DNA of 64,000 nucleotides from Caenorhabditis elegans (GCF_000002985.6 NC_003284.9:6944001-7008000); one strand, 5' to 3'; counted from the stretch's first letter, positions 23,504-38,500 are shown. Notes: generated by a model from the sequence alone, not told the origin. Program-made: numbers and translations.

Positions 23504-26500
23504 ATGAAAATTATCATTGTCTATGCAATAGTAATCAGTTTCATAGATATTTCACAAGAGCAAGCGCCAGACTCCCCAGGTAATTCATCCAAATTAAATA
23601 AAATTGTTATATTAAAAAGTTGTAGTGTCGATTATTGCACAAACACTGGAAAACAGCGGGACGACAACTGACGGAAATAATGCAAATTTAACATCAGATA
23701 ATGTTATTGGAACTATTGAAAAATATCACAATGCAACAGAGCCATCGTTTTTGTACATAGTGCAATTAGGTAAGAAAGACTTATATATGTGAATTTAGAA
23801 TTCTGTGTGAGAGCAAAAACAAAAATAAATTAATTTCTCTAAATTTAGTGTTTTGAAAATTTGTTTGAAAGAGCTCCACTAGTTTCAGAAAGTAGTGAAA
23901 TGTTTTTCATGTGAAAAAAATGGTCCGAATTGTTGATAAAAAACAAATTTGAGAATATTTTCACTAAATGCTACAAAAAATTTTTAATTTTTTGATACGG
24001 TTCAAAACAATAAACACCTTAATTAAAATCTTATATTTTACCAAAATTTTCATCCGGTGAATAATGTTTTCTGATCTGTTTTATGCTAGTTTATCTTGTG
24101 TGTTTCTGTTGATTTAGGTTTTTTGAGTCAAAAGCCTGGAGAAATTACTTATAAATTGAAAATGTTCCATAATCAACATGAAATCCGGAAATTGAATCAC
24201 CAAAAAAAACCAAGGTTAAAGTATGTAAATGACTAGAAGTTAATTTCCGCCTGTTAACTGATTTCAATGATTTTCGATTGTAAACCTACATTGAAAATTT
24301 TGAAAAGTTTTCATGTGGTCTCATTATGAATTTCAGTATTTTGTTTCATTTCTAAGCTATTAATAGTGACCGAATATCTTAATAAAGCAGTTTAAAAATA
24401 AATAAGGGGTTTTCAAAAATGCTATTAAAGCGCCAACTTTCCAAAAGAATTTTTTAAATTGTAGAAAAAAAATTATAGGTGAACAAAGAGTTTAAACTTT
24501 TTTCAAATGCCCATAAAAAATCACTAAATTTTTTAGAAACGCCTCACATTCGGTCATTTTAGCAAAACAAATGTAGCTGTAAAAGATTATCCATAAACTT
24601 CACACTGTCATTCATCACTGTCATTTTAGAGTTAAAATCAAGCCGAGTTGAAGAAACATTCACGGAAATAGAGAAGAGATTAGACCAATTAGTTGACATG
24701 GCATTCATCCTGGCTGCATATAAACATAGAAAGCAAACGCCACCTGCGGAAATTGTTGCGTCTAATTCAAGTTATAGCACAAAAGTGAGTTGAGGTCTTT
24801 GATAAAAATAGCCTTATTAGCTGCTTGATATCACAAAAATGTTCATGATTAATCCATGGTGACGAGGATATGAATATGAGAAACAGTCAATACATCAACA
24901 TTCTTTAATGGCTTTTACGTCGCTATGCGAAAAAGCACATGAGTAGCTTTTGTCTTTTGTCTCCTAGTACCTCGCAGTATTCCCCAATGGTTCATTCTTC
25001 ATCATCAACTTTTTTCGAGACGTGGTCACTGGAGTTTAGAAGTTTGAAAGTTTAATCGCACAAAACAATTAATCGCTATTTCAAGGGAACTCGAAAATAT
25101 TTCTTCAATAATCAAACAAAAAAATCAAAATGCAAAAAGAAAATGAGAACCTAGACACTGCACTTTTGGAGCACTCAATAAATAATGGCGGATATTTTTC
25201 ACTCTGTCTACATTTTACTCTAGTCAGAATGTATTTATATTCTACGACCTGCCGGAAACAATGCAAAAAATAAAGCATTTAGAGAAAGAGTTTGAGGTGA
25301 ACATACACTTATATCGTTGAAAACGGCAGAAAAATAGTTCTAACTATTCCAATTCCAACTTGAATATTTTTCACTATAATGTGCTTGTTGTTTGTTTTTG
25401 TTTTCTTCTCTTTTAGCTGGTATCCCTATTTTGTTCCAGACTCTAACTGACATCAGGCAGTGATTGATTTACGAATGTCACAAAAAGAAAACAAAAACAA
25501 ACAACAAGCGAATGTCACAAGAGATTTCGTGTTCCAAATTTAGTTAGAGTTTCACAAGAACAGGAAAACACGACATACCAAAAAACCAAAAAAAGTTTGT
25601 CTACTTAAAAAATCTTAGTGAAAATGTAGTTTCATAGCCTATTGAAGGATTTCAGAGAAATTTAAAATCGAAAAATTGTGCTCTGCTCTAATATTATTTG
25701 GATCTTGATTTTCAAACTATTCAGAAAAAAAGGATTAAAAAAATGTCCCGAATAAACTTGCTGAAAATAAGAGAGTACAATTTTTTCAAAAGAATTTCAC
25801 AAAACACATTTATATACTTCTTCCTGGGCCCTCTTGAATTTGAGGAAGTATGTTTCAGGAGAGCGATAGATGCAAAAAGATAGAGCATGTTTGAAACAGG
25901 CGCAAAAATAAATAAAGTGCAAATGCGGCAGCCGTCTGGACCTCTGGACCTCTTTTACCAAAAGCCGACGCTCTCTTTCTTTTCCACTTCTTCCAAAAAA
26001 AAAATTACTTGACCCTAGGTTTTTTTGGAAGGAAAAAAGAGAGCAAGGTACACAACATACGTAAATTCACATTTTTAGAGCATCAATGTTTCGTAGAATG
26101 AGTTCAGAAAAAATGAAGAGCCCCAACGGCAATAGCGTCCAAAGATCCGGCGTCCGGAAATTAGCGTTAGGCTTTTAAAGCGACTAGTTTTGCGAAAATA
26201 AGGGCGAATATTAGACTTTTTTCAAAGAAAAAACTGCAAACCAAACTCTATCTTCAAAAATACTTATTGACCAATAAATTGGTTGGTGGGTGAGCAGAAA
26301 TACCCGACCCAACTTCCGAAATGCAATTTGCAAGCATTTCGATGCCACCCAGACCCACTAGGGGCCATAATGACCACAATGGCTGGCGAGAGATGATATA
26401 CAAGAAAAGAATTTACGAAAATTTTGAAATTTTTGTTTTAGTAGCCCAAAAAAGTTACTTAAAACAATATTAAGAACTGAAGTAAGTTGGAGCATGTTTT

Positions 26501-29500
26501 AAAGTTGAAGTTCGGCTAGTGGAAAAATGATTAAATGCATTCATATAATGACCAAATATCACAGTTAAAATTTAAAAAAAAGTCTTATTAACAAAAAGTG
26601 GCAGTTACTAAGTTTTGCCACTTTCCAGGAAGTTATAAAACTGCATATTCGAATTCCTACAGTGTTTGAATATTGAAATATAAATAGACCATTCTTGGAC
26701 CGTTTTTCAAGTATTTCCCCACTGGCGCTACTCCTCGTTTGAGCATTAAGCTGTATCTAAAATTTTTTTAATTTAAATTTTTATTGGTTTTTGAACTGAA
26801 CTATTATTTTGTTTCAAAACAATATTGCACTTGATTTCATAAAGCATCTTGATTCCAAACTTTCAAAAAATTCAGCAAGCATCATACATAGTTTCATGAT
26901 GAATTGACGTACTATTAGGCAAAGTTCCCACAAAAGTGCATTTCATGTGCAATAAGTCCCTTTTTGGAAAATTCGGTGTTGTTAGTAGTATGGGGAATAG
27001 GAAAACAAAAAGAAGAGAAGACGCAGGTGGAGAAACGTTGTAATTATAGTTTCAAGCTCTAGAACTTTGAGCACTGACTTCAGTGACCAACTGAGTGTCA
27101 TATTTGACTTCAGTGATTTTAGAAGTGGAGTGGAGGAAAAGAGTAGTTCAATTGTGAAGTTGAAAGATTTTTGGACTGTTTTCATTTTAAATAATCAACA
27201 GAGATTCTAATTCTAGATAAGGCGAACGGAATTTAGGTATATGTGAAATAACTGTTCTGGAAATAAACAAAATAAAAACAGTAAGTGAGAAAAATCCATG
27301 ATTACTTATGCCAAAACTTCAAGATCAGAATCCACCAGTAGCATCCTATAACCCTGCATTTTTGCCATCTTTTTTGCGCCATGCCACCACCAAACGGACA
27401 CCCTCTTTTCCTCCCTCGCGTATCCTACTCTTGCCTTATTCCTTCTTCATTCCTTTTTCTTCTTCCTCCTCTCCTCTTCCTCTTTCTTTTGGTCCTTTAA
27501 TCGATGTCTTGGTGTTACATTTTTCCTTCTTTCTATGGTGAGGCTCAACCAAACATACAAATCGAAAACGCGTGCCGAGACATGGGCCCCCACGAAAATT
27601 TCGGAAATACTTGGAGAGCAACCGAAACAAATACACATTCGGTTAGAATTTGTTGGGTCTTTGTCTGGTGGGTTGCCGTTTTCTAGCGTCAGTTTTGTGT
27701 CAGTTTTTCATATCTCTATTCGCTCAGTTCTTATAGTTTAGTTCTAATAACATATCTACAATTCTTGTTTTTTAATTTTACTAGTTTTACAGATTTCAAA
27801 TGTTTTCTGATCGTTTACAATTTTACAAACCTCGTCTAATTTTTTAACCATTTTTCTAACAGTTAGGAATATTGACATGTTAAAACTTGTATTAAATGTT
27901 AAAACTATCATTTTAAATTTGCCGTATTTTTGAAAAATTCAAAAATTTTTGAAAATTTAAATAATTTTTTAATTACAAAGTAATTGAAAAAGAAATCGCA
28001 AGTTTTTTTCTTCGTGGACAACCTTTGAATAGAATAAACGATAGCATAGATATAAACTGTGAAAGTTTAACGATGATGTGCAATACTAATAGAGAGTACG
28101 ATATACATATGTATAGTACTTAAAATTTGCACTAACCCAATAAAGTACATGTCAATCATTAGACACGCAGTTTTTGAAACAATGACATACATTTTCTATT
28201 CATTAAAATCGGAAGGCTCAATGATAATTCAAGAAACTCCTAGAAAGAACTCCCAGAAAAAGTGTATTGTCGACGGAAAGCGGAAAGTTTTCGCACGAAG
28301 AGTCACTTACTGAAGCAGTCGCCTATAAAAGAAAGGTTGAAGACGTGTTCAGTCGCCTTTTTCATCGCTTTTTTTGTGAAAGAAAACAATCATTTGGGCA
28401 ATAGCCAGGTTTTCCAGAAGGAGCACAACATCAACAACAATAAAGGGGTTCAGAACACTGAGGGTCAAAAAAACACAACTTTTCATTTGCAGCTTCTTTT
28501 AATATATTTCAAAAGTCATATTTTAGTCTAGAGTTTGAATTCTATAGTTTGCCATGAGATAAAATCTAACAATATTAAAAAAACAACAACTGCGGCATAA
28601 AAAAAAATGAATAACATGTCTGAATTTAATAAGCGTTCAACTAGAATTAAAAGGAAAATATATATTAAACCGAAAGCCATTATAACAATCTACTGAGCAC
28701 TCAATTCAAATTTACAATTATTGACGTGGAAAAAATTGAATTTTCCACGAAGTCCAAGAACCGGTAATCTGATTTTTCGGTCTGATTCAGATTCAGATCT
28801 GGTTGCAAAAAATTTGAATGATGTACTTGGAAACCATAGACTCTCAGATATTTCAAATTCCTCGAAAATGAACCGGGAGCAAGAAGCTGAGAGCAAGCGC
28901 ACAGCAGAAATATTTGAAACTATACCTCACCAATAGTTTTCAAACTCATGTTTTTTTTCAAATTTAGAAACAATATTTTTAAAAGCACTCACCATGGAGA
29001 AGCTACGCGGCATAGTAATTTCTGGAGCAGAATTTTTCAGTAGACTAGAATTTTATGTTTTAGCAGACACGTGCGGCTCTTGAACAAACGGATAGAAAAT
29101 TGGTTTGATTAGCTTAGTTTATCATTTGCTTCTCTAAAAAAAAATAAACAACACAAAAAAGCATTCACACGAATAGTTTTCAAACATGTTTTGGGGTTTT
29201 CTTTCTTCACATTACTTTTTACAGATAATCAAAAAACGAACTGCAGGAGAACTAACATATATCCACTTTGTAACATATGCAGGGACTGCGCCCGTACTTG
29301 GAGAGGTAAAGATTTTAAGATACTTATTATACGTCAAAAAAAACGATTTCCGTATTCCTCTATTAGTCTTGCATGCAAGACTAATTTTCAATCAACCCAT
29401 AGGGGTGCAAAACTATTAGAGGCTGCAAGACTAATTTTTGAAAGCCCAATAACTTTGGAAATGTTACCAACATCTGTTGAAAACTTAACTTTACACCGTT

Positions 29501-32500
29501 TAAGCCATGAATAATTTATTCTTTTCCAATATTTCATTAGCTATTTAATCACTTTCAAGTTCAATTTATCCAAAAAATTAAGAGGGTAAGTTCCGGGTCA
29601 AATTAATACTTTTTATATCAATTAAACTAACACCCTATTTCTTACGTAAAGTTTTTAACAATTTAGTTCATTGTATGAATGGGTAAACGGAGAATAAAAT
29701 ACGAGTTTCAATTTATAAAACGCTAAATCAAAAATTAAATCAGATTTCCAGGTTGTTGCTGATGATTTGACACTGCTCACTATTTCACAAATTTCTGCTA
29801 CTTTACGCTATCCGCTTGGAAGAATAATATGTTTGTGTTTCTAAGTAATTTTTTTGAAAAGTAAGCTGCCTTTTTCAGCTGATAGAGATATCGAAAACGA
29901 AAGTTCAACAAAATGGTGGTTTTTAATTGGAGTTATTGGAACCGGTGTGATCATTATAATGATTGGATGGTTTTGCTTGTTTTTGTTTTTCAATACTTGT
30001 GGTTATATGTATGGCACTGAAGTTGGAGACGATATGACAAGAGCTCAAAGAGCCAGTATGAAGAAGCAGTTGGTCATTAATCCATTGCCGATGCATTGTG
30101 AGCCGTAAGTTTTAGTATCGAAAATTGTACATACTTGAGCATTTTATTCCATTTTTAAATAAAGTTGAAAAGTCGAATTCAAGTGAAATCAATTTTTCGT
30201 GTAGGCCTTGTAAGATAGAAAAATTCTTGAAACTTGCAAAACTGACAAAAACACATACAGTGTGTACTGCTCTGATAATTTCTTCTTGAAATTACAGTAT
30301 TTTGAGCTGAAAACGGATTGTGTTCTAATAGTGACATCGAAAAACATTGTTGGACTTAAAATTCCCAATTGTAAAAAATAGAGTTGGACAAATTTTGTTT
30401 CAGTCGGTCTCCTCTTTCTCTCAACTTCAATCAAATTATTTGAAAAACTTATGTAGCATAAATCTAACTCAATCATTGAATTTTCTCGTCAAAATTGGTA
30501 CACGAGAACATTTTAACATATAACAAATTTTGGAAAAATTCTAGAGCCTAATAGCGATTAAATAATTTTACGTAAATCACTTCTGGAAATTGTAACTGAA
30601 TAAAATCAGTCTAACAATTTGCAGCGCAGTTGCTTCCGTTTACACGTTTTTTAAAATCTGTATAAAAAACAAGAGACGTACCGCTGTAGTGCGTTTTGGT
30701 TGATTACGAATACGATAGTGGCGATCGTGATGTAGCCAAAATTCCATACGACCTTCAGTTTAACTTTCAGAGCTGCCGAGCAACTGAACGACGTGCTCCC
30801 ATCTGACAATCCGAACGTTGTGGCTGCCAAGAAACCAAAATTGAACAGTAAGTTGGGTAAATAGGTTTCAAAACATTTCAAGCAGGGATTTAAAAAGGAC
30901 ATGGACCGGAAAAACTAAAAGAACAAGAAAACATAGACCCACTGTGAAGAAGAGTTCATGTTCTTAATGGTTTCTGGACATCCGTCACATCTAATTACAA
31001 CTCGTTTTGCAACTGCCCAATAACGTCATATTGCACTCTGGGGATGTGTTCTCAGGCTAAAATTGGTCGCAAAACGAAAACATCACCGGGACCAAAAATA
31101 AAAGGAATGTGGGATGAAAATAAATGTGGAAATGTCAATATGTATTACTACATAAAATTTCAAAATTCAAAATTCAAAATCGAAACCAAGATTAGTGGCT
31201 AATGGGAAATTCGAAATGTATAATGTGGGGTACCCGTTCAAAAATACGTTTTTTTGTTACTGGAGGATAAAGATATGTCGGAAGAAATTTTGTTCATCCG
31301 CAAGTGGAAATACTAATAAACTCACTTGCAAAGTGCTTCAGGGCGAAAGAGTAATTTAATAGTTATGCTGGATGATGGTGACGTGTTTGAATTTGTTTCA
31401 AAACGTAGTGTCTGCACCAATATAGATTGAAGGTATTCTGTGTAAAAAATAAATCATAATGTTTACAAATCGTAGAAAATTTTGAAAATTTAAAAAAGAA
31501 ACGAAAAAAACTATGAAACCATGTTAAGATTTTCCGAAAGGAAGAGAAAAAAAGCAGTGAGAAACTGAAACTAGCAGTTAGTTTTTGGCAGCCAGGAATA
31601 AGTGTGAGAAAATGGAGAAGTCGCTGACAAAATTGGCACGCCTCGCATGGACACATACACTATTGCAGGAAAAAAATTTGGATGCGGAATTTCCGAAATT
31701 CGGAAGACGTTGTTGAAAAATTGTAGAAAGACACGAAAATTAGCCAGACCCACCAGGTTCTAGAATTATCGTTTGCATAAGGATGTGAAACATTTCTCAG
31801 AACAAGCTATGTATTAGGGTGGTATTATACACGGCGGCGCACAATTACCCGGACAAAGTTTGACATAACGATGACGCGCGCTTACGCATGATATGCGCAT
31901 CAATACTATTTAATTTAATCATTAAGCATTTGTTTATTGTTGTTGAAAATTTCAGCTCAATGGGACAATTTTCAGCCAAATGGCACTCTTCAGCGCACAT
32001 CGTGTTTGAATTATCGACTTTTTTCGGAAGTGGTGAGCCGAGTTACCACTTCTAAAAAGCTTGCCGTTGCTCGCCAGACAGTTTAAGATAAAATTGGAAG
32101 GACCGGGGAGCTTGGTAATTTACTGGACCGTGCTGGGCAAGAAAAAAGAACCAGGTGGCCACTCCGGAAGTCGTGACGACCGTAAGAGAGAGGATCCGAA
32201 GAAATCCACATCGAATTATGAGAATAATGGCTGCTGGCCTGGGCTCGAGTAGGATGGATCAAAACGAATCGTCAAAGACAAGCTTAGAATCACACCCACC
32301 CTCCCAGCACCACAGTTTTGGAGAAGCATGCTCAACTGGCAAGTATCATTTGAATTTCATCGATTATGGCGTGAAAATCAAGAAAACGTGTAAATCAAAG
32401 AGATTTTGAAGAAGGAAATTCTTCCCTAATTCCAAAATCATCTCGGAGGATGTCATTGTGTGTTCCAGCTATGTGGAGCGCTTGCTTATACTGCAAAACT

Positions 32501-35500
32501 CTCCAACAGTCGTGCGCAACTCACATCCAAGCGTTCAAACCAAAGGAAGATTAGCCTGGTTTCTCGCCGGACCTAAGTACCTGCGTACGGACATCGAAGC
32601 CTACCCGCGACTTCTTCGAGCTGCCATCGCCACGAAAGGAGGTCGCAAGGAGTATGACTAATTAAATTGTGTTGTATGGGATATAAATAAACTTTTTGTA
32701 ATGTTTCATATTTTTCTGACGTCTGGTGTTAAAGTTACACAACAATACTTTTGTACGGGTAATTGTGCGCATTACATTAAATTAAACCTATCACACCTAT
32801 TACATCAAACCTATTGCATTAAATTAAACCTATTAAACCCATTAAACCTATTAAACCTATTACATTGAATCTATTTTTCCAGATTAGCCACAAAATAAAA
32901 AATTTGCAGTTTATCAACTTTTAGAATAGATTTAAATCATTTTTAATTTGAAATTATTAGAGATTAATTTCATTGACTTTTTAATTTTTTAAATGTTTCA
33001 CTAGTTTTGTACAAACGTAATCCGACAAACTATATATTTATGTAAAACAGAACCCACGTTGATAAAATCAAAACTGAAAAGTGGCGCTTTTTGAGAAAAA
33101 GTTTATTTTTTTTGGGGTAAACCCAATTTACACAATTTTACAAGTTTTCAGATAATAGTCGCTGTGATTAATCTTTAATGAGTTAAATAGTGCTAAATAA
33201 TGTAGCAACAGTACAAGATAAAAAAAAGTGTTTTTCATGTTCAATTGTTCAGAACATCTGATACAATTTTCAGGAAGTTTTTAATTTGCCGTATTTTTTA
33301 AAAATCATTCTAGACAAAATTCGAAAGTCATATTGGACATCAAAATATCGACTTGGATAGGTTTTTTACAGCCTATTTCGAAAAAATGTTTTGAAATTTA
33401 AAAAAAAGGCCACAAACTAATGCGTCACAATGAGCTGTGTTAAGTAAAACCACAAGAAAGTACTTCAAGTAGTGTATCCTAAGTTCAATTGAACTTATTA
33501 ATAGACAACTAGCTTCAGCGATTATTAAAGTTCTTTAAAAAAAAGCGTACTATAATGAGAAAGACTCCAACTCAGAAGTGTAAAAAACAATTGGGAAGTT
33601 TTAATGACTTTTTCATGATGAGTGTGAGAAATGGTTCGGCCCTTTTCTTGCAAACTTTCTATTCGAGAAGAAATAAATGTGTTCTGCTCTGGAAAGTCTG
33701 GGAATGTGAATGAATCCAAAAAGAATTTGAACCCAAAGTTGAACGTTGTGATTTTTAAAATCGTATCTTTGATAAAATGTTTCAAAAATAATTTACATTG
33801 TTTCATTTTCACAAGAGTTAAATGCCTGCATCACTTTTTTCGTTCACAAAACCAAGGCAATCAGTCAAAATAAAGACAAGCTTTTTTAAAGAAGCGTTTG
33901 GCAATTTCCTTCTCCACCACTCTATTCCGTCGCCATCGTTGCCCCATCAAACGTTAAGCTTCGGAATAGTGTGGATGGAGACGCATGTGTGTATGTCACT
34001 CTAAGACACGACTTTAATTGACAAAATAAGATGGACGTGATAGTGATGAGTATACTTCTCTTTTTCCACTCAATTCCTTCAACTTCATTCTCATTTCCAC
34101 ATTTCTGGTGAACCCGGAAAAATAGAAAAAAAAGAGTAAAAATATAAATAAAAGTACGGCTAGAAGTTTTCAAATAGGCACTTGAAACAAATTTGAATGA
34201 GAGTTTGAAGCGCAGCAATCACAGAAGCACTCTTATTAAATTTTATTAGTTTCTTTTTTAGATTTTCTGGGAGGGGGGAGAACAAAATTTGAAAACACAA
34301 AAACGTAAAATAAAAGAAATTGAAGAGCGAATAAGAAAATTCGATGAAAAAGAATAAGAGGCTGGTGGACTCGGTTATTGAGAGAAAAAGAAAGGGGTAC
34401 TGATGAGCACCACAGGATATGTGCGTAACTTTCATTTCGAATTCATGCCCCCACAAATTAAAACTTCTAAAATATACCAATGTCTTGAGAAATGACATTG
34501 CTTTTTATGTCATCGAATAGATGGTCGTTCTCGCTCGTTTGTCTTTACTTGCCCAAAGAATTAGATCATAAATAATAATTAATGAGAATTAAAAGTGCAA
34601 ACGTTCAGTGTGAGATTTCTCAAGAGAGGGTAAAGGTGGTATATTTAGTTTTGCGAAAATTATTCTAATCAAAAACTCTGCAATGCTGGTTTAATAAGTT
34701 AAAAAATACAGCAAATTTTGCAATTCGTAAAAACAAACATAAAAAAGTAGGTTTTACAAACATTTTGATAATTGCCGTCTTTTAGTTGTTTTAATTAATG
34801 TCAGGAGATCCAGTCAAAGTTTTTGCAAACTGCCAAAATTTTAAAATTGTGAGCTTTAAGGAAATCGAGAACATTGCCACATGAATCGACCCCTACAACA
34901 TCTTAACACAAATAATTAAGACAAAACTAAAATATTGAAAATTGTAGAAAAAACTTTTTTGGCCGACTTCCAAAACTTTGAGAGGCAAAAGCTGAGTAAT
35001 TGTCACTTTTCGACAGTAAATTCAAAATTTTCTTTTACTATGATGTTCGGTTATTTTTGTACCATTGGAGTAGTTTTTAACACTTTCCCCATTGGCACTA
35101 CTCCACCTTTAATTTTTCTCCTATTGGAAACCTAATTATGTAGTTCGAAATCAAAAACAAAACCTTAAGATTTTCGAAAGCTTGACTGGTGGAATTTTTA
35201 AAACTTGTGAAGTTGTAAATTTACAGTAAATTTTAGTAAAGTTTAGAGTAAATTTTAAAAAATTTCTTCACAGCAACATTTTTCAAACTTTCACAAATAA
35301 TGAAACAGTTTGCAAAAACAAAACTAAACTAGGGTCTGTTGTGATGTTTTTTGTCATTATCTATTCTCCGCTAAACGTTTCCAGAACGGGCCAAATCCTC
35401 TTAAAATGAAAAATGAACTCCATGGGTCGGGCCCCATTCGTAGCTGAAAACAACACTTTTCGTTTACATTTAGAAGCTCAAAACTGCTCCTTTTTTGTTT

Positions 35501-38500
35501 CGTTTTGCTTCTTACTACCACGCAGGTTTTGTTTTGATGGCAATGCGCTTAAATGTGCTTACAGCCCAAAAAAACTAAAAGAGGCAAAACGGTTTGTAAA
35601 AGAGTGGGCGTGAAAAATGAGGCGTCGAAGTTTTGAAATGAAAAAATAGACAAAAAAGAAAAAGAAAACGTTTCAGTCAAGATAACATCTATGGTTTTTA
35701 AGCATCGTCTATGCTTTTGCAGGAAAAAATAGGCCAAAGTGTTCGCTGTCGTTTTTGTTCGGAACATCTCAAGGGGATTCCTGACATATTTATCGCATAG
35801 ATGTAACATAGTTCTCCTATTCACTAGTTTTTGCACTTCGAGCAAATGTAGTTTAACGAAGTGATCGCATACCTTGTAGAGCAATGACTTAGCTCTTGGG
35901 AATTTCTAAATGTAAGAATTAAAAACATCCAAACTATGATATATGAAATATCGAGTTAGTTTGTGTTAGGGGAACTAAGACTTTGAAAAAAAAGTTAATT
36001 ATGATTTACCTTAAAAGTGGAGTTGCGCCAGTTCAGGTATTTTATGAATGCCCTCATTATACTTTTTTATCAGAAAATATTACAAAAAGAGTTCAGAATT
36101 TGTTAGAGAATTTGTGAATAAACGTTTGGCAAATTGCCGAATACATATGTTAAACGCCTACAGTGCCGGTCAATATTCTAATTATTTTCGCACTAACACA
36201 ATGTTGCTGATAATTTTTCCACAATTTTGTCAAAGTAGGAATATACAAACTTCATTCGGAAAAAATTACAGCAGCTCATCTCACTGTGGGTCTATTTTTG
36301 ACTAGATTTTCTAAATGACCAACCTGCCGGTTGTCAGCTGCTGTAACTTCTACCTGATTAAATTATTCAAAGGCACTGATAGAAAATTAGGAAAAGTAAT
36401 CAGCAGTATTTAATTTTTAAAATATAAATTTCTAACAAATCTAGTTTTTAAGTTATAAGTGGGTTAAAAACTCATGCATATCACAAGAACAAAAACAGAC
36501 AGACTATTGACCGACACTGTACATAATTTTAATATCCAAAAACACTCCGTAACTCTGTATCAAAAATTGATAACTGTATAAATATTTATTATTTCTTTTT
36601 TTAATCGGTTTTATCGGCTAATCACGCATAAATATCCAAAATTCAAAAACTTCCGAAAAATTTTACTATGATTTTTTTACAGTTATATGAGTAGCTTCAA
36701 ATAATTTTACCATTAATGATAATCCATCTTTATCTTGATGTAACCGTTCTAATCATCATTTAGCAATTTCTGTTTCAGGAAAAATGCAACAGTCCTGTGG
36801 CACACTATCTGAGATTCATCTAGAACGTCGTATCAAAAACGAGCGTGAAAACATTCGCAAAGCAATACAGGAAGCGTTCAACAAGGCGGTCGAGGAAAAT
36901 AAAACAGCTGCTCTGGTGCCACTTCCATCATCTTTTGGTCCAGTTGGTGTTGATATGCGTAACACGGATGTTGAAACCGCCGCGCAACGTGTTGTCGAAG
37001 CGAAAAGTGAGAAAAAGAGACGAAAAACTAAGATTGGTCCCATTACCGCTGTCACATCCACCACGACCACCATTACCACGAATGAGCAAGAAAGAAAAGC
37101 TGAGGAAATTAGTGGAGTGAGCAGTGTTACGACAACGTCCACTCAAGAGTTAGATGAGTTTGATGTTGCCAATTTACCAGAGACTACATTGAAAATAACC
37201 AAGGTTCGTTGATTGGGGTGAGAAATTTTTTGAAAAATTTAAATCACGATGTAACAGATTCACAAGCCCCTATTTTGCTTGAGATTCTCAAACAATTCAG
37301 TTTAAACTACCGTATGATCAAATAACATAACAAATTGTTAAAAACCACTCCTGTAGTGCTAAGTAACACGGTGAAACTTAAAAAAACAATTATTGACAAT
37401 TTTTTATTGGGGTTCCAAAAGTGAGAAAAAGTGAGTTTTTCCATTTTTGAGAAAACTGTAGCACTATCGCATGTTTGTTTACCTACAATGTTTAATTATT
37501 AATTTTTAAAACATAAGTTGACCACAAAATTTGAAGGAAAATGTTTTTTTTTTTGATTGAACAATTCCAAAAAAAGTGGTAAAAACTAAGAAATTACCTT
37601 TTTTGGGATAAAGTAAAAAACCTTTAAAAAAATGTCATCAATTGTCTTAATTGATGCCAGGAGATCCAGTCAAAATTGTTGCAAATTGCCAAAATTTCAA
37701 AATTGTGAGCTTTCAAGGAATTCCAGAACAATAACACATGTTTCGACCCCTACAACGTCTTAGCACAAATTTTTAAGACAAAATTACAACATTAAAATTG
37801 CAGAAAAATTACTTTTTTTGGTCGACTTCCAAGATTAGTGGCAAAAGCAGGACGATTGTCACTTTTTGACAGTAAATTAAAATTTTCAAAAATGATTTGA
37901 AAAATGAAAGGTTTTACGACGAGCTGCTATTGAAAAGTTAAGAATACCTGTTTAATAAAGAAAAAATCCTTTTTTTCTGTACATTTTGATATTTCATTTT
38001 CTATAGAATTACGGGTTTGTAAATTTAAGTTATACTACTTTTCAAATGAAAGTTATAGCAACTCAATCAATTCAATCAAATCAAAATATTACAGAAGAAA
38101 AAGGGGAAAGAAGAAAGTGACGTAAAAAGTGAACCGGAATCCGATTATGGTAGTAGTTTGGAAGATGAAAAGCCAAATGAGGATGAAGGAGTGGCACAAG
38201 AAATTCATGAAGAAGTTCGAACAAGACCAATGACAGCAAAAAAGCAACGGACTTCTTTGTTTGGAGGTGAGTAGTTAAAAGAGAAGTGCCACCCAGTCTC
38301 AAACAACCAAGAATAAAGAAATCAGACGACGAGCATCTCCCATGCCTTTTCATTTTCAAAATTGTTTGGTTTTTAAAAAAAGACGCTATTTGGACAAGTT
38401 TTGTTGTGCTGCACAAAACGATTTTTATATACCTTTTAGTATATTTTCAGTGTAACAGTGGTAGAAAAGTAGTTCAGCCCAAATCTGACTTAAATTTGAA

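Larger units (their letters stand above)
24785..29224. other. Intron 3 of the KIAA1549-like gene
   Basis: This 4.4-kb intron contains a 25-bp inverted repeat (25383-25509) and coding-like frames at 28234-28404 and 28721-28936. A plus-strand open frame near 27535 (MVRLNQTYKSKTRAETW) has worm-like codons but no clear splice partners. The rest is AT-rich. Confidence 0.6.
30848..36778. other. Intron 7 of the KIAA1549-like gene
   Basis: This 5.9-kb intron holds a TTCAAAA short tandem repeat near 31150-31180, the dead mariner element (31837-32770), an AAACCTATT minisatellite (32771-32870) and one copy of a dispersed repeat (34797-35040). No exon that fits phase was seen between the flanking exons, which already match each other. 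Confidence 0.6.

Noticed and set aside
24120-24212. Possible extra exon between exons 2 and 3 of the KIAA1549-like gene.
   Set aside because: None of its possible donors leaves the single base needed by exon 3, whereas exons 2 and 3 join directly in phase.
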